Assembly: GCA_023432855.1 (NCBI GenBank)
Contig: JAEZEZ010000015.1
Span: 1-51,786, forward strand
DNA length: 51,786 bases
Direction of reading: 5' to 3'
Source: Pseudomonadota bacterium
Lineage (GTDB): Bacteria > Pseudomonadota > Alphaproteobacteria > Caulobacterales > Caulobacteraceae
Shown here piece after piece: positions 38,634 to 49,104 of this stretch. Below the pieces are notes generated by a model. It did no database searches. It saw only the letters and a program-made list of their open reading frames with translations, and was not told where the DNA came from. Position 1 is the first letter of the stretch. Every line of letters begins with the position of its first letter. The position numbers and the translations under genes are program-made.

Positions 38634-39616
38634 AGCGGATCGGCGTGAACCTTGCCCTCGTGCTCGCGCTGGGGGCGGCGATGGTGCTCGCGGTGACCCT
38701 GGGCGAGGTCGCGCTGACCCTTGACCAGTACCTGAGAGCCTTCACGCATCCAGCGGAACCTGAAGGTGAAATTCTCTGGAGCATCCGGGCGCCGCGGGTG
38801 CTGACGGCTGCGGTCGTGGGCGCCGGCCTCGGTCTTTCGGGCGCGCTGTTGCAGGGGCTGTTGCGCAACCCGTTGGCCGACCCGGGCATCCTCGGGGTGT
38901 CGGCCTGCGCAGGGCTAGGCGCGGCCGCGGCCATCGTCGCCGGCCTCGCGGTCGTTCCGGGCGGAGTCGAACTCGCCGCCCTCGGGGGCGCGGGCGCCGC
39001 CGCCGCGTTGCTCATCGTATTCGCGGCGCGCTTTCCCGAGCCGGAGGCGCTGATCCTGTTCGGCGTCTCGCTTTCCGCCTTCGCCGGGGCGGTGACGGCG
39101 CTGGTGTTCAACTTCTCGCCGTCGCCCATCGCCACCGCCGAGGTGCTGGGCTGGATGCTGGGGTCGGTGGAGAACCGGGGGTGGCCGGATGTCTGGCAGG
39201 GCGCCGCCGCTCTCGCTGTGGCCGCCCTGCTGGGCCTGTGGGCGCGGCGGGGACTGCTGGCCTTGACCCTTGGAGAGGAGACCGCCGCCACCCTCGGCCT
39301 GCCCATCCTGCGGCTCAAGCTGGCGGCCGTGCTCGCTGCGGCCGTGGCCACCGGCGCTGCGGTAGCCATTGCGGGCGTGGTCGGCTTCGTCGGCCTGGCC
39401 GCGCCGCACCTGGTGCGGGCGGCGGTGAAGGAGGACCCCGCGCGGCTGCTGCTGCCTTCGGCTTTGGCGGGCGCCTTGATGCTGGTGCTCGCTGACCTCC
39501 TGGCCCGGGTACTGCCGACCGATGTGGAGGTGAAGCTGGGCGTGCTCACGGCCCTGATCGGCGCACCGCTGTTCGGTCTCATCGCATGGCGAGCGGCGCG
39601 GAGCTGGCGGACATGA
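38630..39616 (+). CDS. FecCD/BtuC-family ABC transporter permease
   Basis: 328 residues from GTG 38630, overlapping the preceding stop by 4 nt. About ten helices. SIRAPRVLTAAVVGAGLGLSGALLQGLLRNPLADPGILGVSAGAG-like sequence (here SACAGLGA) is the FecCD signature. GVVGFVGLAAPHLVRAAVKEDPARLLLPSALAGALMLVLADLLAR is the C-terminal one, including the cytoplasmic coupling helix GLAAPHLVR. It works as a homodimer in the inner membrane with the two ATPase subunits. Confidence 0.93.
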   Translation: MKRIGVNLALVLALGAAMVLAVTLGEVALTLDQYLRAFTHPAEPEGEILWSIRAPRVLTAAVVGAGLGLSGALLQGLLRNPLADPGILGVSACAGLGAAAAIVAGLAVVPGGVELAALGGAGAAAALLIVFAARFPEPEALILFGVSLSAFAGAVTALVFNFSPSPIATAEVLGWMLGSVENRGWPDVWQGAAALAVAALLGLWARRGLLALTLGEETAATLGLPILRLKLAAVLAAAVATGAAVAIAGVVGFVGLAAPHLVRAAVKEDPARLLLPSALAGALMLVLADLLARVLPTDVEVKLGVLTALIGAPLFGLIAWRAARSWRT

Positions 39617-40368
39617 CGGCGGCCCTGAGGCTCGAAGACGTGGCCGTGTCCCTGGGACGCCGCGACGTGCTCCATGGCGTCACGGCCGAGGCCGCCGCCG
39701 GCGCTTTCACGGTGATCTGCGGGCCGAACGGCGCGGGCAAGACCACCCTGCTGCGGGCGGCGATGGGTCTGGCGACGCCTGCAAAGGGACGGGCCCTTCT
39801 GTGCGGGGACGACGTGCGCGCGCTTGCGCCGGAGGCGAGGGCGCGTAGGGCCGGCTACCTGCCCCAGGAGCGACGGATCGCCTGGGGCCTGCCGGCGCTG
39901 CGGATCGCGGCGCTCGGCGCCATCACGGCCGGGCCTGTCGAGGCCGAGGCGCGGGCGCGGGAAGCGCTGGCCGCGGTCGGCCTTTCTGGTCTCGAGGACC
40001 GAGGCGCATTCGCCATGTCCGGCGGAGAACGCGCCAGGGTGCTGCTGGCGCGGCTGTTCGCGACCCGGGCGCCGGTCCTGATCCTGGACGAGCCGGTCGC
40101 CGGGCTGGACCCGGACGCCCAGCTGATGGTGCTGGACCTGCTCAGGAGGAAAGCCGCCGAGGGCGCCGCCGTGGTCGCCACGCTGCACGATCTCAGCCTG
40201 GCGGCGCGCTTCGCCGACCGCATGCTGGTGCTTCAGGACGGCCGCGTGGCGGCGGAGGGAGCCGCGATGCAGGCCCTGACTCCGGAAGTCCTCGCCGGCG
40301 TGTTCGGTCTGAGGGGCGCCTGGCTCGAGACGCCCCACGGACCGGTGCTGGCCGCCGGCCGGCTCTGA
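39613..40368 (+). CDS. BtuD/FecE-type ABC transporter ATP-binding protein
   Basis: 251 residues from ATG 39613, which overlaps the permease stop (ATGA); ATG 39586 is a possible longer start. Walker A is ICGPNGAGKTTLLRA, the Q-loop YLPQERRIAW, the signature MSGGERARVLLARL (SGGE), Walker B APVLILDEPVAGLDP, and the H-loop VVATLHDLSLAARFADRM. It energises the importer. The four genes TetR-binding protein-permease-ATPase overlap by 4 nt at every junction, a tightly coupled operon. Confidence 0.93.
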   Translation: MTAALRLEDVAVSLGRRDVLHGVTAEAAAGAFTVICGPNGAGKTTLLRAAMGLATPAKGRALLCGDDVRALAPEARARRAGYLPQERRIAWGLPALRIAALGAITAGPVEAEARAREALAAVGLSGLEDRGAFAMSGGERARVLLARLFATRAPVLILDEPVAGLDPDAQLMVLDLLRRKAAEGAAVVATLHDLSLAARFADRMLVLQDGRVAAEGAAMQALTPEVLAGVFGLRGAWLETPHGPVLAAGRL

Positions 40369-40371
40369 GCC

Positions 40372-42417
40372 TCAGCGCGCCGGCTGCCCCACCACCTGGT
40401 AGCCGTAGCCGCCGCGCTTCAGGTCCTGGGACAGCTGCAGCGGCGCCGAGCCGCCGTTGAGGCGGGCGCGGTAGACCTGAGTCGTTTCCAGAATGCGCAT
40501 GACGTAGTTGCGCGTCTCGCTGAAGGGGATGCACTCGACGAAATCCAGCGGATCCGTCGTGCCGCCGCGGGGATCGCCGCACTCCGAGGCCCACAGCGGC
40601 GGCCGTCCCGGACCCGCGTTGTAGCCGGCCGCAGCCATCAAGTACGAGCCATTGAACCGCTGCACCAGATCGCCGAGGTGGAAGGATCCCAAACGCATGT
40701 TGTAGGCGGCGTCATAGAGGCTGGCCTCGTCGTAGCCGACGCCGATCTGCCGCGCGACCGTGCGGGCGGTCGCCGGTAGCAGCTGCATCATGCCGCGCGC
40801 GTTGGCGTGGGACCGGGCCTGGGGCCAGAAGTTGCTCTCCTGCCGGGCGATGGCCAGCGAGAAGGCGGTCTCGGCGGCGCCGGGTTCGGTGGCGAAGGCG
40901 ACCACCGGGTAGCCGCGCTCGTAGAGGGTAAACCCGCGCGTGGCGGCCGTGCGCGCCACCCGCATCGAGAGGTCCTGGTCGCCGTAGTACTTCGCCAGGT
41001 CGACGAGCAGCGCATACTCCTCGGTGTTCGGAAGCGTGTCGTCGATCGTCAGGACGAATGACTTGAACAGGTTGCGCTCGCCCAGATCCGCCAGGATGCG
41101 GGCGGCGCGCACCAGTTCACGGCCTTCGAAACGCTCGCGGTCAGCGTTGGTCGGAACGGGATCCTTGGGCAGGGTGATGCGGGTCACGCCCGCCTTCTCG
41201 GCGGCGAGCTGGCCGTAGAAGGCGATGAAGTGCTGGCCGCCTTCCTTGTAGAAGGCCTGGGCAGCGGCCTGGTCGCCCCGGGCCTCGGCGGCCCGTCCGC
41301 GCCAGTAGAGCGCGCGCCCCTGGCTGATGGGGGTCGAACTCGCCTTCTGGATTTCAGCGAAATGACGGTCCGCGCGCGCCGGATCGCGCAGCTTGGTCAG
41401 AGCGATCCAGCCGGCGAAGAAGTCGGCCTCGACCCGGGGTTCCCCGCTTTCGAAGCCGTGGTTGGTCATGGCCGCGTAGGCGGCGTTCCAGTTCCGGGCG
41501 CGAACGGCGGCGTTGAAGTAGAGCTTCCGCTCAAGCCAGATGCGGTCCAGGCCATCGTCGTCATGGGGCGCGGGCGGGAAGCGCGAGAGCATGCCCATGC
41601 CGACGCTTTCGAGGCTGCGCTGACGCAGGAAGCGGGCGCGTTCGAAGGCGAGGCCCGGGTCCATGGAGAGCGAAGCCGGAACCGCGTTGAACCGCTCGGT
41701 CCCGTCGGCGCGGCCCTGGCGCAGCGCCTTGCGGGCCTCGGCCAGCAGCCGGTATTCGGGCGGCACGTGGGCCAGCATGGCGTCGGTCGCCGGGCCCTGG
41801 GGCCCGAGCAGGAGCGTGTCCAGCCGCGCAATATGGTCAGCCTGGGTGAGGAAAGAGCCGAACCGCGCCTGCATGCGCGATTGGACGGGCGCCTCGAACA
41901 GCCGCTCGCGCCACCAGGTCCTGATCAGCTGCTGGGCCTCGGCGGTGCGCCCGCGCGCCTGGAGCGCCTCGGCCAGCACCATCGCGCCTTCGGCAGTTTC
42001 AGGAGGCGTGCCGTCGAACCACTGGATGGCGCGGTCCGGGGGCATGGCCGTCCCCGACATGGCCTTTTCAGCGGCGGCCTGCCGCGACGCCGCGCGCGGC
42101 CAGCCCGCCAGATCGCGGCGAGCGGCGTCCAGTTCGAAGAAGGTGAGGCGCTCGCCCATCACGTCGACCAGGGCCCAGCGCGCAATCTTCTGGGCGACCG
42201 GATCGCTCATCTGGGCGCGAAGGGTCTCGACCCGGCTTCGGTCCTCGGATCGGGCGGCCGAAAGGGCGCCACGCAGGGCGTCGGCGTCCGAGATCGAGAG
42301 GGTTGAGCGCTGGTAGGACACCGGCCGACCGGGGCCCGACGCCGGCGTCTGGGCCACCGCCGACGAGGCCACGAGCCCGGCCGCGGCCAGGGCGAGAAAC
42401 TTCGCGTGAATCTTCAA
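40372..42417 (-). CDS. Slt-type lytic murein transglycosylase
   Basis: 681 residues. I start at TTG 42417 (GGGAAGGG upstream), which opens a signal peptide (MKIHAKFLALAAAGLVASSAVAQ). A long alpha-superhelical domain (about 40-510) resembles the Slt70 U/L ring. The C-terminal SLT domain holds catalytic Glu527 in AIARQESNFWPQARSHANARGMMQLLPATA, then AAYNMRLGSFHLGDLVQRFNGSYLMAAAGYNAGPGR and FVECIPFSETRNYVMRI. It cleaves the MurNAc-GlcNAc bond with 1,6-anhydro ring formation. Its order with dapA resembles sdpA of Caulobacter, a soluble lytic enzyme. It is divergent from dapA across 118 bp. Confidence 0.92.
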   Translation of the reverse strand: MKIHAKFLALAAAGLVASSAVAQTPASGPGRPVSYQRSTLSISDADALRGALSAARSEDRSRVETLRAQMSDPVAQKIARWALVDVMGERLTFFELDAARRDLAGWPRAASRQAAAEKAMSGTAMPPDRAIQWFDGTPPETAEGAMVLAEALQARGRTAEAQQLIRTWWRERLFEAPVQSRMQARFGSFLTQADHIARLDTLLLGPQGPATDAMLAHVPPEYRLLAEARKALRQGRADGTERFNAVPASLSMDPGLAFERARFLRQRSLESVGMGMLSRFPPAPHDDDGLDRIWLERKLYFNAAVRARNWNAAYAAMTNHGFESGEPRVEADFFAGWIALTKLRDPARADRHFAEIQKASSTPISQGRALYWRGRAAEARGDQAAAQAFYKEGGQHFIAFYGQLAAEKAGVTRITLPKDPVPTNADRERFEGRELVRAARILADLGERNLFKSFVLTIDDTLPNTEEYALLVDLAKYYGDQDLSMRVARTAATRGFTLYERGYPVVAFATEPGAAETAFSLAIARQESNFWPQARSHANARGMMQLLPATARTVARQIGVGYDEASLYDAAYNMRLGSFHLGDLVQRFNGSYLMAAAGYNAGPGRPPLWASECGDPRGGTTDPLDFVECIPFSETRNYVMRILETTQVYRARLNGGSAPLQLSQDLKRGGYGYQVVGQPAR

Positions 42418-42535
42418 GTCGACCCTTCCCTCGAATCCGCGCCGCCGCCCGTTGCGACGGGTCGGCGAGACCCCTACGCTTAGATGACAGTTTGGCCGCA
42501 CCTTGGCGCGGCCGCCACCCCAAGGTTGATGGTAC

Positions 42536-43420
42536 ATGACCCGACCCCTGTTCAAGGGCGTGATCACCGCTCTCGTCACACCCTTCCGTGATGGCCGGGT
42601 TGATGAGGCTGCGTTCACAGCCCTCATCGAACGCCAGATCGCCGGCGGCGTGCACGGCCTCGTGCCCGTGGGCACGACCGGCGAGAGCGCGACGGTGTCC
42701 ACCGAGGAACACATGCGCATCGTCGAGCTGTGCGTGTGGGTCTGCGGCGGACGCATTCCGGTCATCGCCGGCGCCGGCGGGAACGACACGGCGAAGGTCA
42801 TCGAACTGGTTCGCCACGCCAAGACGGTCGGCGCCGACGCCGCCCTGGTCGTGACGCCCTACTACAACCGCCCGAGCCAGGAGGGATTGTACCTTCACTA
42901 CTCTGCGATCAACGAGGCCGTGCAGTTGCCGGTCGTGCTCTACAACGTGCCTTCACGCACGAGCCTGGACATGACCAACGAGACGGTTGAGCGGCTGGCG
43001 GTGCTGCCTAACGTGGTCGGCATCAAGGACGCCACCGGCGACCTCGCCCGGCTGTCGCTGATGCGCCGCCAGGTCCCGGAGGATTTCGCCCTGATCTCCG
43101 GCGATGATCCCACTCTGGTGGGTTATGTGGCCCATGGCGGTCACGGGGTGATCTCGGTGACATCCAATGTCGCGCCGGAGGCCTGCGTGGCGCGCTATGA
43201 GGCCGCGGCCCAGGGGTCGCTGGAGACCGCCGTGACCTGGCAGGATCGGCTGATCGGTCTGGACAAGGCGCTGTTCCTCGACAACTCGCCCGCACCGGCC
43301 AAGTACGCCCTGTCACGTCTGGGGCTCTGCTCGGACGAGGTGCGTCTGCCGCTCGGGCCTTGCGCCGACGCGGTGAAGCCCAGGATCGACGCCGCCCTTG
43401 CCGAGGCTGGAATCCTCTGA
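42536..43420 (+). CDS. dapA: 4-hydroxy-tetrahydrodipicolinate synthase
   Basis: 294 residues, standard length. It is a TIM barrel with FKGVITALVTPF, GTTGESATVS (pyruvate carboxylate site, GTTGE at 46-50), VVTPYYNRPSQEGLYLHY, Tyr136 in VVLYNVPSRT and the Schiff-base Lys164 in VVGIKDATGDL. It condenses pyruvate with aspartate semialdehyde, the committed step to DAP for murein and to lysine. The gene is followed two bases after its stop by the smpB GTG, so the pair is probably one transcript. Confidence 0.96.
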   Translation: MTRPLFKGVITALVTPFRDGRVDEAAFTALIERQIAGGVHGLVPVGTTGESATVSTEEHMRIVELCVWVCGGRIPVIAGAGGNDTAKVIELVRHAKTVGADAALVVTPYYNRPSQEGLYLHYSAINEAVQLPVVLYNVPSRTSLDMTNETVERLAVLPNVVGIKDATGDLARLSLMRRQVPEDFALISGDDPTLVGYVAHGGHGVISVTSNVAPEACVARYEAAAQGSLETAVTWQDRLIGLDKALFLDNSPAPAKYALSRLGLCSDEVRLPLGPCADAVKPRIDAALAEAGIL

Positions 43421-43421
43421 C

Positions 43422-43880
43422 GTGCCGGACCGCAAGCTGATCGCCGAGAACCGCCGGGCGCGGTTCGACTATTTCCTCGAGGAGACTTTCGAGGCGGGCC
43501 TCGCCCTGACCGGGACCGAGGTGAAGAGCCTGCGCAACGGCAAGGCCAACATCGCCGAGAGCTATGCGTCGGTGAACGGGCGCGAGATCGAGCTCGTGAA
43601 CGCCGACATCCCGCCCTACAGCCACTCCAATCGCTTCAACCACGAGCCGCGTCGGCCGCGGAAGCTGCTGTTGCACCGCAAGGAGCTCGACAGGCTGATC
43701 GGCGCCGTTCAGCGCGAAGGGCGGACCATCATTCCCACCAAGCTCTACTTCAACGAGAAGGGCATCGCGAAGCTCGAGCTCTCGCTGGCCAAGGGCAAGA
43801 AGATCCACGACAAGCGCGAAGCCACCGCCGAACGCGACTGGCAACGCGACAAGGCGAGGCTCCTCCGCGAGAAGGGGTAG
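43422..43880 (+). CDS. smpB: SsrA-binding protein SmpB
   Basis: 152 residues from GTG 43422; upstream TTG 43398 lies inside dapA. It has the oligonucleotide-binding beta barrel: LIAENRRARFDYFLEETFEAGLALTGTEVKSLRNGKANIAESYA, NADIPPYSHSNRFNHEPRRPRKLLLHRKELDRLIGAV, IIPTKLYFNEKGIAKLELSLAKGKKIHDKRE. The basic C-terminal tail (DWQRDKARLLREKG) enters the ribosomal A site. It delivers tmRNA to stalled ribosomes. The tmRNA gene itself is not in the window. Confidence 0.95.
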   Translation: MPDRKLIAENRRARFDYFLEETFEAGLALTGTEVKSLRNGKANIAESYASVNGREIELVNADIPPYSHSNRFNHEPRRPRKLLLHRKELDRLIGAVQREGRTIIPTKLYFNEKGIAKLELSLAKGKKIHDKREATAERDWQRDKARLLREKG

Positions 43881-43885
43881 ATTGG

Positions 43886-44265
43886 ATGCCGGACGAGTTG
43901 CTCTTCGCGGACGAGGTCTACCGAATCCAGGGTGCGGTCTACGAGGTCAACCGCGAGATGGGGGCGGGCTTCCTTGAGGGGGTTTACCAGGAGTGCCTGG
44001 CCCGGGAGTTTGCTCTACGCCGAATCCCATTCCGCGCGAAACCGATCCTTGCCGTTGAATACAAGGGCGAACCGTTGACGCAGACCTACTCGCCGGACTT
44101 CGTCTGCTTCGAGCAGGTCATCATTGAACTGAAGGCCTGCCGGGAGATTGCGCCTGACATCGGGCGCAAATCATGAACTACTTGCGCGCTACGGGTCTCC
44201 GCCTCGGGCTGCTGGTCAATTTCGGCTCGGTGCCCAAGGCTCGGATCGAGCGGTTTGCCGTCTAG
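43886..44265 (+). pseudogene. GxxExxY protein gene with a frameshift
   Basis: The intact part (43886-44176) encodes FADEVYRIQGAVYEVNREMGAGFLEGVYQECLAREFALRRI, then AVEYKGEPLTQTYSPDFVCFEQVIIELKA, the GxxExxY family (PD-(D/E)xK-like fold; GxxExxY is GAGFLEGVY here). At about 44156-44158 the frame breaks. Continuing in another frame from CAT 44158 gives HRAQIMNYLRATGLRLGLLVNFGS, then VPKARIERFAV and stop TAG 44263-44265, the expected family C-terminus. One base is missing (CCTGA-CAT). The gene would be about 126 residues if intact. It is either a recent pseudogene, a sequencing error or, least likely, programmed frameshifting. Confidence 0.8.
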
Positions 44266-44271
44266 ATTCTT

Positions 44272-44437
44272 GAACCACGAACCTCACGAACCACACGAAC
44301 ATGTGGCAGGAGCCGACATCCGGTGGCAGTGACGGTTTGAGGTTTGCTGACGCGCCTGGGGCGCGTCGAAGTAACTTTGAGGGAGGCTATTGGCCTAGCC
44401 CGCGACCTGTTCGTGTGGTTCGTGAGGTTCGTGGTTC
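44272..44437. repeat. 166-bp element with perfect 30-bp terminal inverted repeats
   Basis: The left arm 44272-44301 and right arm 44408-44437 are exact reverse complements over 30 bases. Each arm is itself built of three degenerate 9-10-bp units around CACGAACC. The 106-bp centre contains a 7-bp hairpin, GACGCGC / GCGCGTC (44349-44355 / 44361-44367), and no plausible gene. The element starts 6 bp after the broken GxxExxY gene and ends exactly where the stop codon of the uracil-DNA glycosylase gene begins. No transposase or target duplication is visible; a MITE-like or GxxExxY-associated repeat is the best guess. Confidence 0.85.
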
Positions 44438-45088
44438 CTAACCTTCGACAAGCTCCCGGGCGCGGTTGAAGACGGCGCGGAACATTTCCGGCGTGAGGCG
44501 CCCGGTGTTCGTGTTGAGGCGCGAGCAATGGTAGCTGTTGAGGACCACGTAGGGGCCGGCCTGAAACTCCGTGCCGTGGCCGGGCGGGCCGGCTGAGGCT
44601 TTCAGGCCCAGCGCCTTCAGGACGTTCCGGCGGCTGACGTCGCCCAAGGTGACAATCACCTTCAGGCGGGGCAGCGCGTTGATCCGGGCGCGCAGGAAGG
44701 GGCGGCAGTTGGCCTCCTCCGAACCGTCGGGCTTGTTGCCGGGCGGGGCGCAACGCACGGCGTTGGTGATCATGCAATCGACCAGCTGAAGGCCGTCACC
44801 GGGTCGCGCCTCATAGACTCCGCGCGCGAAGCCGGTGTCGATCAGAGTCTGGTAGAGCAGCACGCCCGCGCCGTCGCCGGTGAACGGCCGACCGGTCCGG
44901 TTGGCCCCCGTGCGTCCGGGAGCGAGGCCGGCGACCAGAAGGCGCGCGTCCGGGTCTCCGAAGGAGGGCACGGCCCCGTTGAACCAGTCCGGATCGCCCT
45001 GGGCGTTGGCTTCCCGGTAGAGCACCAGCCGTGGGCAAAGCTGACAGTTCCGCGGCGCCTCGGCCGGGATGGCGTCGACCTCGCTCAC
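44438..45088 (-). CDS. uracil-DNA glycosylase, family 5 (UDGb-like)
   Basis: 216 residues. Four Cys suited to a 4Fe-4S cluster include NCQLCPRLVLYRE at the N-terminus and Cys in TNAVRCAPPGNKP. Motif 1 is LLVAGLAPGRTGANRTGRPFTGDGAG (GLAPGxxGANRTGRPFTGD is characteristic of UDGb), and the C-terminal motif is LNSYHCSRLNTNTGRLTPEMF (HxSxxN-like). Family 5 enzymes remove uracil and some deaminated purines without the catalytic Asp of other families. Its start overlaps the NYN gene stop by 4 nt. Its stop codon abuts the inverted-repeat element. Confidence 0.88.
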   Translation of the reverse strand: MSEVDAIPAEAPRNCQLCPRLVLYREANAQGDPDWFNGAVPSFGDPDARLLVAGLAPGRTGANRTGRPFTGDGAGVLLYQTLIDTGFARGVYEARPGDGLQLVDCMITNAVRCAPPGNKPDGSEEANCRPFLRARINALPRLKVIVTLGDVSRRNVLKALGLKASAGPPGHGTEFQAGPYVVLNSYHCSRLNTNTGRLTPEMFRAVFNRARELVEG

Positions 45089-45693
45089 AGCTCCTCTTCG
45101 GCCTCAAGCTCCGCGGGCGTCCGGGCGTCGCCCTGAAGGAACCGGGGGCTGTGCGTCGGCTTGCGGGGACGGCCGATGATGCCGGCGAGATCGGAGAGGT
45201 CGACGAAGGTGTCGGCCTGGCGGCGCAGGTCATCGGAGGCCATGGGCGGCTGGGAGCGGATGGTGGAGACGACGGTGACGCGGGCGCCCCTGCGCTGGAC
45301 CGCCGCCACCAGCGGGCGGAAGTCGCCATCGCCGGAGAAGAGGACGAGGTGGTCCGCGCCGGCGCCGGCCAACTCCATCATGTCGACGGCGATCTCCATG
45401 TCCATGTCGCCGCGCCAGCGCTTACGCCCTTCGCGATCGGTGAACTCGCGCGCCGGCTTGGTCACCAGGGTGAAGCCGTTGTAGTCGAGCCAGTCCACCA
45501 GCGGCCTGATCGGCGAGTAGTCGTCGCCCTCGACGATGGCCGTGTAGTAGTAGGCGCGGATGAGCACGCCGCGGCGGCGGAACTCGTCCAGCAGCTTCTT
45601 GTAGTCGATGTCGAAATCCAGCGCCTTGGCGGCCGAGTAGAGGTTGGCCCCGTCTATGAAGAGGGCGATGCGGTCGGTGGGATAGAAGCTCAC
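45085..45693 (-). CDS. NYN-domain (LabA/DUF88-type) putative nuclease
   Basis: 202 residues from GTG 45693 (AGGA upstream). The PIN-like NYN fold has its acidic residues in IALFIDGANLYSAAKAL (Asp, Asn), RGDMDMEIAVDMMEL and LVLFSGDGDFRPLVAAVQRRGARVTVVS, the standard LabA pattern. The acidic C-terminal tail ends EAEEEL. The family is predicted to cut RNA with metal ions. It is translationally coupled to the glycosylase gene. It diverges from folK with only 24 bp between starts, so the two promoters must lie inside the opposite genes or overlap. Confidence 0.88.
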   Translation of the reverse strand: MSFYPTDRIALFIDGANLYSAAKALDFDIDYKKLLDEFRRRGVLIRAYYYTAIVEGDDYSPIRPLVDWLDYNGFTLVTKPAREFTDREGRKRWRGDMDMEIAVDMMELAGAGADHLVLFSGDGDFRPLVAAVQRRGARVTVVSTIRSQPPMASDDLRRQADTFVDLSDLAGIIGRPRKPTHSPRFLQGDARTPAELEAEEEL

Positions 45694-45717
45694 TGCAATG
45701 TCCTGAACGGGGTACGA

Positions 45718-46221
45718 ATGGGTTCGTCTGACCAGGCCGTGATCGTGGCGCTCGGGTCCAATCTGAAGGGGCCCTATCCCTCCCTTGAGGCTCTGCTCGA
45801 CGCGGCGTTGGGCTCGTTCGCCGCGGAGGGATTGAACGTGGTCGCCCGGTCCGGCTGGTGGCGTTCGGCCGCCTGGCCGGACCCGGCGCAACCCGACTAC
45901 CGCAACGGCGTAGCTGTTGTCGAGACGGGGTTGAGTCCCCGCGCGGCACTCGCCGCGCTGCGCCGGATCGAGCATGCGTTCGGCCGCGACCGGGGCGAGC
46001 GGAACGCAGCCCGTACGCTGGACCTCGACCTCATCGCACACGGCCGCACGGTGCTCGATGCGCCCGATCTGGCGCTTCCCCATCCGCGCGCCCACGAACG
46101 CCGGTTCGTGATGGGACCGCTGGCGGAGATCCTGCCTCAATGGCGCCATCCGGTGCTGGGCGCTTCGGCGGAGGAGCTGGCGACGGCGGCCACCGTGGGG
46201 GCGGACGCGGCTCCTGGCTAG
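45718..46221 (+). CDS. folK: 6-hydroxymethyl-7,8-dihydropterin pyrophosphokinase
   Basis: 167 residues from ATG 45718. HPPK fold: AVIVALGSNLKGPYPSLEALLDAAL at the N-terminus, YRNGVAVVETGLSPRAALAALRRIEHAFGRDRGERNAARTLDLDLIAHG (the catalytic RTLDLDLI region with paired Asp for Mg), and LPHPRAHERRFVMGPLAEI. It transfers pyrophosphate from ATP to the pterin for folate synthesis. It stands alone, without folB/folP nearby. Confidence 0.94.
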   Translation: MGSSDQAVIVALGSNLKGPYPSLEALLDAALGSFAAEGLNVVARSGWWRSAAWPDPAQPDYRNGVAVVETGLSPRAALAALRRIEHAFGRDRGERNAARTLDLDLIAHGRTVLDAPDLALPHPRAHERRFVMGPLAEILPQWRHPVLGASAEELATAATVGADAAPG

Positions 46222-46302
46222 GGGCAGGCGGCCATCTGCCATGACCCGCTCTGGCGGACCCAGAAACGGCTGATCCGCCACGGTTTCGCCATCCTTGCCG
46301 CA

Positions 46303-46331
46303 TTGCACAATGGGCAAGGGGTCGCTAAGTT
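46303..46331 (+). promoter_or_regulatory. candidate housekeeping promoter of rpoZ-rsh
   Basis: TTGCAC (46303-46308), 15 bp, GCTAAGTT (46324-46331), the same layout as the candidate tRNA-Ser promoter. It leaves about 28 nt to the rpoZ ATG. Confidence 0.4.
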
Positions 46332-46365
46332 ATGCGGTTCAAGCTTCCATCGCTCCGAGGACTCC

Positions 46366-46721
46366 ATGGCCCGCGTCACCGTCGAAGATTGCGTCGAGAA
46401 GGTCCCGAACCGGTTCGGCCTCGTGCTCCTGGCCGCGCACCGCGCTCGCGCCATCTCGGCCGGCGCGCCCCTGTTCCTCGACCGCGACAACGACAAGAAC
46501 CCGGTCGTCTCCCTGCGCGAGATCGCCGAGGACAAGGTCAACCCCGAGACCCTGTCGGAAAACCTGATCGGCACCCTGCAGCGCGTCGACGAGCGCACGG
46601 AGGCCGAGGAAGAGGCTGAAACCCTCGCCCTGCTGGCGGATCCGCAGCACATGCAGATGAGCGAGCACGAGCTGGTCCGCGCCCTGCAGAGCGACAGGGA
46701 CGGCGGGCAGGAGGAGCGCTA

Positions 46722-46725
<4 letters not shown>
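46366..46725 (+). CDS. rpoZ: RNA polymerase omega subunit
   Basis: 119 residues from ATG 46366 (GAGGA upstream). MARVTVEDCVEKVPNRFGLVLLAAHRARAISAGAP is the omega core binding the beta' C-terminus, and NPVVSLREIAEDKV follows. The C-terminal Glu-rich extension (RTEAEEEAETLALL ... LVRAL) is usual in alphaproteobacteria. It stabilises polymerase and, in other proteobacteria, forms ppGpp site 1. It precedes rsh, as in most proteobacteria, and its stop overlaps the apparent CTG start of rsh. Confidence 0.95.
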
Positions 46726-49067
<2,342 letters not shown>

Positions 49068-49104
49068 TTTCCCCGGCCGCGGGACCTGTGTATTAGGCGG
49101 CCCC

